Source: Manduca sexta (Eukaryota; Arthropoda; Insecta; Lepidoptera; Sphingidae). From it: DNA of 64,000 nt. The notes below the pieces were generated by a model that saw only the letters and a list, made by a program, of their open reading frames with translations, was not told the DNA's origin and ran no database searches. Location: positions 4,028,983 to 4,092,982 of the forward strand of contig NC_051138.1 of the NCBI RefSeq assembly GCF_014839805.1, written 5' to 3'. Below are positions 1 to 9,600 of this stretch, piece by piece. Both the position numbers and the translations under genes were made by a program. Every line of letters starts with the position of its first letter. Within the stretch, counting starts at the first letter, position 1.

Positions 1-260
1 CAGGGATTAGGCCTTAGTCCACCACGCTGGCCTAGTGCGGATTGGTAGACTTCACACACCCTCGAAATTCCTACAGAGAACTTCTCAGGTATGCAGGTTT
101 CCTCACGATGTTTTCCTTCACCGTTAAAGCAAACGATAATTCACAAAGAATACACACATAATTTTTTAGAAAAATCAGAGGTGTGTGTTGTCCTTCGGAT
201 TTGAACCTGCGGACATTCGTCTCGGCAGTCCGTTCCACACCCAACTAGGCTATCGCTGCT
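1..260 (-). mobile_element. tRNA-derived SINE (copy A), cut by the window edge
   Basis: Read on the minus strand from 260, the element starts AGCAGCGATAGCCTAG, with a box A-like TAGCCTAGTTGG and a box B-like GGTTCAAATCC. This is the polymerase III promoter layout of a tRNA-derived SINE. The body matches copy B at 60081-60402 nearly base for base. Its 3' tail is cut off by the window start. It lies in a cadherin intron, ending about 100 bp before the exon at 358. Confidence 0.85.
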
Positions 261-357
261 TTTACGCAAAACATGAATTATAATTTTTAGACTAAGTGAT
301 GCTATCTTAGTACTGAATAAAATAATTCATTTTATAAGAAATAAATTAAACCGACAG

Positions 358-622
358 GATCCATACATAGAAGTGGGAAAAGACACTAGAAACATAGCGG
401 GCTTGGAAGTGGTAGTGGTCGTGCAAGATGTCCAAGACATGCCACCGGTGTTCACGTCGGCACCGCCTATAACTCACCTGCCTAGGCAAGTGGCGCCGGG
501 AGACATGGTAGTGAAGGTCCGAGCTGAAGACGGCGACAAAGGCGCTCCCAGGCAGATCCGGTACGGGCTGGTGTCTGAGGGGAATCCTTTCACGCCTTTC
601 TTCAACATTAATGAAACATCAG
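358..622 (+). CDS. Cadherin exon: end of one EC repeat and start of the next
   Basis: The acceptor follows ccgacag at 351-357 and the donor is gtttgt at 623. The exon starts in phase 0 (DPYIEVGKD) and ends after the first base of a glycine codon. Residues 1-32 close a repeat with the linker DVQDMPPVF, a relaxed form of the usual DxNDNxPxF. The next repeat begins with QVAPGD where a PE calcium motif is usual, then has EDGDKG (DxDxG-like). NETS is a potential N-glycosylation site. The open frame continues into the intron only to TAA at 628-630, which supports the donor chosen. Confidence 0.9.
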
Positions 623-3600
623 GTTTGTAATTATTGTTGTTCATTTACATTGACTTTTAATCGCATTGGTAGTTTAAAGTCATTTGTACACTTGCTTCCC
701 ATATATATGCGTTGCGATTGCGATATATACAGCCAAGGCTATAAAAGTAATTATTTTAAGTATTATTATATTTTTTTCTTTGCTAAGATTTTAACTGTTT
801 TCTACCAGATTTTTTTTACACCACGGTCACTTAATGATAACATGCAATTAAGTAAACAAACCCATAAAGCAAACTTACGTCTGCAATGCCACAAAACTTT
901 ATCAACTCGCGAATAACAATCGGCAGACACAACACCATCAACCCTATTATATTTCCTTCAGCCTGGAAGTTTATTCGTTTCGTGCGAAGTTAGGTCATCG
1001 TCTTTTTAACGACTCACTCGGGTTTCTACCTTGACTTTTGTTATTTACGACTGGTCAAGTTCTAGGAATCGCGATGTAATTTATGAATCAACCATCAGTG
1101 TATATTTATCACCATCTATAGATTCTTTGGTAGGAAGCCGTCAGTACTTTATTATGTTTGTGAAGACAAATAGCGAAGGTTATAAAATACCGTATATTCA
1201 ATAATTTGTTGTGAGCTTTGTTTACGTAAACAGTGATGATATTTTCAAAATAAATCTAAGTAACAAATCTCATTTCAATCTTGCTAAATTAAGAAAATGC
1301 AGTACCTCGTTAAAAGTCGAATATCTTAAAAAACCCAAACATAAATAAATGCACTTAAGGTGTCGAGGGCCGACCTCAAATTTTACTTATAACTAGACCT
1401 GTATAGCCATAAAACTAAACTTATTTATCACTCGTAATCCTTGGACTAGTCGGTCGACTTACTTTCTGGGTCACTACAATAATTTAAGTATTTTTTCATT
1501 CGATAGCATCGCGACGCCCTACCCGGCGGCTTCCGTAGGATATCCTACTTACTTATCATGGGTCAGCAGTCCTGTCCAATTTGCCCCAGATTTCTTTCAT
1601 TTACGAGGTTCATTGTTTATATACATGTTTATATTCTATGTATACTCAATTATCGATTCCGCCTGGTTGATGACGGCAAAGTATAAAAAGCCAAAGGAAT
1701 CAAGACGTGTACGTTGATGCATATTAAACTCAGATTCGTTACGATCAACCGGTTTTACTGCAGAATTTATAGTTGCAAGTGTTATTAATTTCTTGTATCC
1801 TTTTGGCTAGTGGACGACATAATACCATATATTTGTGAAACTGTGTTGACCTTAAAGGAAAACACGTCCTAATGATTACAAGGAGAAATCAGATTTATTT
1901 TTGTTAATATTGTAATATTTAGAATATTGACCGCCATGAAACGAGAATACAGGTTTCATACATGACTCGCGACAATTTTTTGGTGGATTAAATAAATATT
2001 ATAATACTTCTCTAGTTAGAGCTTGGTAATAAGGACATGGGAACAAGGGAATGTAGTCCTTACTGTGTCCTGATTAGGGGTTTTTATTACATTATTATGG
2101 TGATATAGACCAGTTAGTAATTGTAACTTAAGCTAGATCATTGGCATAATTATTACGTTATGCCTTATTCTTTCATGCCCATTATAATTAGAACCCCACC
2201 TTTCCCGCTTGCGTGTGCCAAGTTGCATTTAAAAACAAATACTATTAACTCAGTATCAAAGTTCTAATTTCTACAATTCGATGAGTGGAACTTTTGTCAT
2301 TTACTTAGACAATTAGTATGTAGTCCGGTTCAGAATTAATTGCGTTCCCAATTGAAAGGTTCTCGGTACCGATTGCGAAATCTTTTGTTGGACTGAAACA
2401 TAGTTCCAACGGCGCCATGTCAAATTTACAACAAAACTATAATTTTAGATATTATTCGATATTGTAGACCAATATTGAATATCAAATGGAAGACTAATAA
2501 TTAACATTTAATATTTTCCAATAACAGGGCTTTGAGTGATTCCTGATGTTTGAAGATACTTTAACCTTAATTGGTTTGATTGAGATTTTTGATCTTTCTT
2601 AGGAACAAGATCGATTAACATCAAAGAAATCGCTTTATTGACTTACCATTTTCTGACTGAGTAAATTACTTTCCAGATCTGTAAATACTGGTCAAAATAT
2701 TTTAAAAATTACTTTACTAACCTTATTTCATTCTAAAGATACAAAGCGCTTTTCTGTATTTTAAACATACCTACTAATGGAATCAAATCTTACTAAAATA
2801 ATAAGAACCCGGCAAAAACTTGCGGTTAAAAATTCTGGGTGCTTGCTCTACACCTTAACTTAAATCGAAGTGAATTTTTCAATGATTAAGATAAAAAAAT
2901 ACCTTTCGATATTTATAATTTTGTTTCCCGCCTTGCTATGGGAATAGATTGAAAATATATTTCAAACTCCTCCCTGTCCAATTTGATTCCTGAGAGTAGC
3001 CGAGCTTCACCGCTCGTTGTCATAAAATGCTTGCCACTGTCGATCCTGGCTTACAGAAGTTGCAGTAATGGGTTTGAGGGTAAGATAGTCTCGTAAAGTT
3101 ACCTAATAATGATAGATATCCCTCAACATCACAAACCATCAAAGAAACAAAACCTTACACAACCAACTCGTTACACGCTCCATAATAAATACATTACAGA
3201 CCGGTGACAAGTGAGACAAGACGCTAACATTGCGTGCTAACAAAACTACAAACACAAGACTTCGAAAACGTTAACAGGGCGGTTAATGCAACGTATTCTG
3301 TGGAACAGGCGTATAATGGCTCATTAGGCCTTGCGGAGCGCAGTCGCCGGCACCCATTGTTTGTAAACGTGCCCTACCTTACCTCGTAATAAAGGCACTT
3401 ACTTCCTTTGAATTCACCCTCTGAAAATACGTTCTGTGCCACAGTGATCTCAGTCGTCGTCGCAGCTGATTATTAGATGTGCATCTAAGTTTTTAAATTT
3501 GTCGGCCATTGTCAATGATGTTGTGGTTCGTCTTTGCTATTGAACTATTTAATTATATTAATGGTTAAATAAATTAAAAAATACAAAACGTACGATACAA

Positions 3601-6600
3601 ATGCAAAAAAATATTTTTAAGTGATTGGATTAAAGTGATATAAAATTTTGGTAGATATTATGCTACATATAGGGTTTTTTTATTAATAATAAAATGTAAT
3701 ATAAATATTAAACATAACTAAAAATTAGTATACATAACATCACGCTTAACCTTTATTTAATTAGTACGATTCTTAAATCGTTTAAACCATCCTTTTTAGG
3801 TAGCCTGATAAGAATACAATTACAATCGAAAAGCTTACCAGTAACAATAGTGTGGGAACAATATCGACTACTTCCTAAAAACAACCGTTAAAACTTATTC
3901 CAACAGATATTGGACGAGCTGGCATACTTGTGAATTTATCGCATTAATCAGACTACACCTTATAAGCGGTTCGTGAATGGGAATAGAGATTCAATTTAGT
4001 TGGAGGCACCGACTCCAAGCTATTCCGGGCTGCAAAACAAACAAAGGGTACAGAAGGACCATTATTACAGACGTCGAGCAATTATGTAAATTCGAGATTC
4101 GAATTCATTTTTGAGGAATATACGAATTTGATAAATTACTTGGCTTGTATTGTGATCGAAAACAGTCAATTTTTTTTCTCACCTAATACTGAGTGAAATT
4201 GTTTTTAATATTTTATAAAAAATACTACAACCTAAAACCTGAACCTTAGTTCCGTAAAATGCATAATATTTTTCATGCTACAAACTATTACACACTTTTA
4301 CAAAGTCCAAAGTTTTTACAAAGTAAATATAGCGGCGACGAAGTATAACTTTGAACATGCTGCTATTCCACTTTTTGTGGCATTTAGCAGCATACGAATG
4401 GCCTATCTTAGCGCACATAAATGGAAGTATTATACTCATAAAGTTTGCGATGTACATAAAGTCTCCAATAAATGTTCGTACTCAACAATTTACGTTTCTA
4501 AATTAATATTAATTGTAGACAATATAATGAAATAACATTAAATTGTAGACTTCGTAAATTTCCATTTAAAGGTTCGGTTGTTAAACATTTAATTGTGAGA
4601 GATATAAAAATAATTGTAGATTATTAGCAGCACCTATAAGAAGCCAATAAAAACGTGTTTCAAAAAGATGTTCTTAAGCTGGGTTCGGTTACACTGACTT
4701 AGTATTTTTCTTTTTTACTATATAATAAGTCAACAAATACATGGCTGAAAATTGTTTATAAACGGAGATATCTATCAAAAATTTCAAAAGATTTGTTTCC
4801 AACTCATTACATATTCGTATAATTATTGTGTCATAGTTCGCATAATTTATATGTTAATGTGAACTTCAATACATAATTAATGAGTTCGTAAGCATGCGTT
4901 GTCACCCTCGTCTGCCGACAAATGACAGCGCCGAGTTAATCTCGAAGAGTACTTTTGTATGATAATAGCGCACGACTTTTTTCTCGCGCTAAGCTCTTGG
5001 AATAATGAAAGCGACATATTGTAATGACGGCATGAATTATTGTTCTTTTTATTTTGAAGGTTTAAAAACTCGTTCTCATTATGAATGTAGTGGACGATGC
5101 ATTATTTTAATATACCTTTGAAGTACATGGTAAGCCCCGTAAAAAATAAATTATTAAAATACAACGCGGTTTTTAGGTTCATCAATATTTAAAAATGAAA
5201 TCATTAATGTAGGTGAAATTATAAGAAAGACATTCTCAGTTCTTTAATTTTGGTTAACTGGAAAGACAAAGAAAACATTTTAGAAAAAAAAATATTTGCA
5301 AACAATTTTTGGTATGATCATACTGAAAATATTACATAAAATCAATAAGAACTATCTTCAATCCAGGTGAGGTGACGCTCGAACGTCCAATCGAAGAAAT
5401 AGCAGCGATATCGCATGCCGGTGCGCCGATCCTTCTCACCGTGGTCGCTGAGGAGGTCCGGCTGTCCAGAGACGAGCCTGAGGCGATGTCTTCTACGGTC
5501 CAGCTCGCGTTCATTCTGCCTGAGAGGGAAAACTCACCGCCTTACTTTGAGAATCAGTTGTAAGTACATTATTGTTGCATGGAAAAATTCAGCAAAAGTA
5601 CTAATAATAAAAAAATAACAATATTAGTTACATTGTAGTTGTGGTACTGAATTTAAGGGCTAAAATTTGCTTCTTTTGCCAATACATCATTCGGATCTAA
5701 AGATTTAGTTTGGCTTGGCAACAGTTGATTTTGTTTCTTCTTTAAGATTTTTTTTTTGGAAGTTTAGATGTGTAGATATTTTATTTTTACTTATTTATTC
5801 TTTTTTGAATTCCAGCTACATCACGTATTTGGATGAAAACGCACCTCAAGGCACGGCGTTGACTTTTAACGACCCCTACATACCTCAAGTAAACGACAAT
5901 GACGCCGGCAAAAATGGCGTGTTTTCACTGAGTTTGGTCGGAAACAATGGCACCTTTGAGATATCGCCCACTGTGGCTGAGAGGCACGCGCAGTTCATAA
6001 TCAAAGTACGTGACAACACGATGCTGGATTACGAAGCGAGGAAATCTGTTATATTTCAGGTAATTACTATTTTGCTTAATAACTCATGATACTTTACGTA
6101 GGTAATTGAGTTTGTGTTTTCGAAAAGAAAGCGTTTTTGAAGTTTGATGTTTCTATATTTTCAAGACGAGTAATTACCAAAACCTGATGATTAAAAAATT
6201 TGTTTCCAGATTCTTGCTCAAGAACTCGGTCCGGCAACAAACCTATCGGCAACAGCGAACGTAACTGTCTATCTTAATGACATTAACGACAACCCTCCCA
6301 TATTCCTGGCGCAGTCTTACGATGTAGAGCTCCCAGAGAACGTGACGGCTGGAGCGAGGGTCATACAAGTTGCAGCCGACGATGTAGATACTGGTGCATT
6401 TGGAAAAATCCAGTTCACTGCCATATTAGGGTACCTCAATACGTCGCTGCATCTAGACCCACTCTCAGGGTTGATAACTGTTGCAACAAATAATCATGGC
6501 TTTGACCGTGAGGCCATGCCAGACTTGCATTTCTTAGTAGAGGCTAGAGATAACGACGGAGTAGGTTTAAGAGTAACAGTGCCATTAATTATTAAGTTAT

Positions 6601-9600
6601 TAGATGTAAATGATAACCCACCTGAGTTTGAGAGGTCGTTGTACGAGTTTGTACTGTCGCCTAACTTGAACAACTTTACGTCGTCGGCTTTCGTGAAGGC
6701 TGTCGATAAAGATGCCGAACCACCAAATAATGTAGTCAGATATGAAATTATTCAAGGCGACGATGGGAAGTTTGCCATCAATGAAGAAACAGGTATAGTT
6801 ATTTTATCTTACAATACATTAGAATACTAGCAAAAGTCTTTAGGCAACATTATATTGAACATTTACTTATTGATCAAGTATTGACTTATTTCTACTTTGA
6901 CACAATTAATGATTTTGTATTTAATTTTTTAGGTGAACTTCATTTATTAGAAACACTAAAAAGGACTAAAAAACAAAATGTAAACAGAAGAAGGCGCCAA
7001 TCGGACAGCCAACAAGAAAGTGAAGTGTTCATACTCACTATTAGAGCTTACGATTTAGGAGTTCCGAGGTTAACATCTACAACTCTAGTGAAAATCTATC
7101 CACCTGAAAGTAAAACAAGAACAATGTCTTTCATAGTACCAGGAGCTAATCCTGATAGGAAGAAATTGGAGGAGGTTCTAAGCACTCTATCTGGCGGGAA
7201 AGTGTCTATAATAGACATCAAGCCTTATAAAGGAAGCCCAGAAGGATCTGCTGATTTAAGTGGATTGGAGTCTAGTCAGGAAAAGTAAGACATATTTTGC
7301 TATTAATAAAAGAGTAGTCTCACGCTAAGGACACTGTTGCCTATATCATAGACAGTATTTGACTGGGATGGTATTTATTTGTCACAGAAAAGGTGCATAA
7401 TGTAACAGTTTTGTTGATGAGTTTTTCGCGATTCCACACGATTAATAAAGATGACGAAAACCAAGATATCCCAAAATCTCCGGTAGTATATTAGGCTTTA
7501 ATGTGAAGTATTTAAAGTGTAAAATTCATCCTCTACTTTTTCTTCTATTGCAGAAGCGAGGTTATAGCTGTTGTACGAATGACAGGCACTGCAGCTATCG
7601 ACGTAGCGAAACTCCAAGAGCAATTAGCGAAGAACGTGACTGTATACACCACTGGTGTTAGCAATACTGGCTCTAGCAATAACCAGAATGTTCAGACATC
7701 TACAACAGACAACGACTCCGTGAGTAAAAATTTTTTATAAATGTTACTTATTATAATTCATTTTATTAGAAATTAAGAATTTTCTCACCACATGTCGATG
7801 AAGTGTTTTTCTTAATGAAGCAACAGCATTTTTATTCTTATTTACTTGCGGAATATTTACCAACTAATTATTATTTATAGTACGACATAACTTATTGTCT
7901 TTAATTTGAATCGTTAAAATATTTCAATAATCTAAGTTACTGATTATAATTAATGTTTTTGTTTCAGGGTATATACAGAGCGGAGAGTCGCTTGCTGTTT
8001 TGGTTATTAATATTACTAGCGATATTAGTGGCCCTTGTACTCTTACTACTTATATGCTGTTGCATATGCGAAGGATGTCCTCTCTATATGCCTCCCAGGT
8101 AAATATAAAATTATTCAGATTTTGGGTCTTTCACGCACTTATTCTGCACCTTATTGCTAATAAAAATGTATCATCATGAAATTCTTTATTTTTTTATTTC
8201 ATGTTGGCACAAACTCTGGGTTTACTTATTATAATGTGTACTGGGCGTGTTTTCCACCTGTTTTATGCTTTATTAAACACCATATTTTTTTCTTTCAAAT
8301 AACAGAAACCAATGCACGAACTAATTCAACTGTAGAGACAGCTTAACTACTCCTTAGGTAATTATTTTAACACTTCTAGTCATATGAAATTATCCATATT
8401 CTGTTCACAAAGTGGCACACCATTCAAAGAAATGAGTAACTTTAATCATATAATCTGAGCACATTAAAATGAACATTATAAAACTCACAGCATGCAAAAA
8501 ATTTGCTTTTGTATCCACGGATCACAATAATTTTTCAAATATTTAATATCATAACGGAGATAGGTACATAGATATCCATTAATAAATTCTAGGAAAAGAG
8601 TGATACGTGTCAACTCCACAGAGGACGACGTGCGTTTAGTGGTCCGGGACAAAGGGATTGGGAGGGAAAACAAGACGCAAAATATAGAGAATAAGTCGAT
8701 ACAAGCGAACGAGTGGAGACGGAGGGAGGCGTGGAGCGCAGAGCAAGCAGACTTGAGGACGAAACCGACTCAGTGGAAGTTTAATAAGAGAAACTACAGA
8801 TCTAAAGAACCTTCCAAGCCGTCGTCGACGCCGGGTGGTGACGCGAGACACGAATTCGTACACGCGGCCGCCGCTAATGACTATAAATATGATGATGCCA
8901 GACAGTCTTTCCGGTTAAGGTACTATAAAATCTATTTCTTTTCATGTTAACCTGTACTCAATAAATCTAGACGCTTTTTGTCAGTGTACTAATGTATCAC
9001 TTTAATGGTGGGTGGTGCTTTGCTTTCCTTACTTTTGGGTTAAGGTTTTAACTTTATAAAATATATTTCAATATGAGTTAGGAACGTTTATTTATCCAGC
9101 CGATTATTTTCCTTAAAATTTTATAGACTATACAAAATATCTGCAACAGTTTTATATTTATGTATCAGTTGAAGAACTTTTGATGTCAGTTCAATGTTTC
9201 TTAATGATTGAAAAGTAATATATTAATGTTTAAAGTGAGCTTAAATTAAAGGTGTGGAAACATTTAAAATAATATTATTAACATACACTTCGTTAGGACA
9301 AGTCGGCTGGTCATGGCTAACATTTTCATTATATAAAACAATACTAACTTTTAAATAATTCTGTTTCAGAGATGGCCCCAACATTATTTTCACAAAAGAA
9401 ATGCAACTTCAAGAAAGTTTCGAAAATAAACATAAAGAATACATAGAAGATTTAGAAAATGGTTATGATCGCATCGCCACTCTCCACCATCACAGAAGAG
9501 AACACGATAATGATTCCATCCGCAGGCACGAGATAGATCGTGGATCTGATGTCGGTGTTTTCCTTAAGTCTGAAGCAGATAAGGCTGACAAGAAAAAAGA

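Noticed and set aside
5332..5514. 60-residue minus-strand frame
   Set aside because: Antisense to a well-supported cadherin exon.
8306..8324. Alternative terminal exon of the cadherin
   Set aside because: The acceptor is plausible but adds only RNQCTN before a stop. Nothing beyond an AG supports it, and intronic polyadenylation upstream is a simpler short-isoform route.
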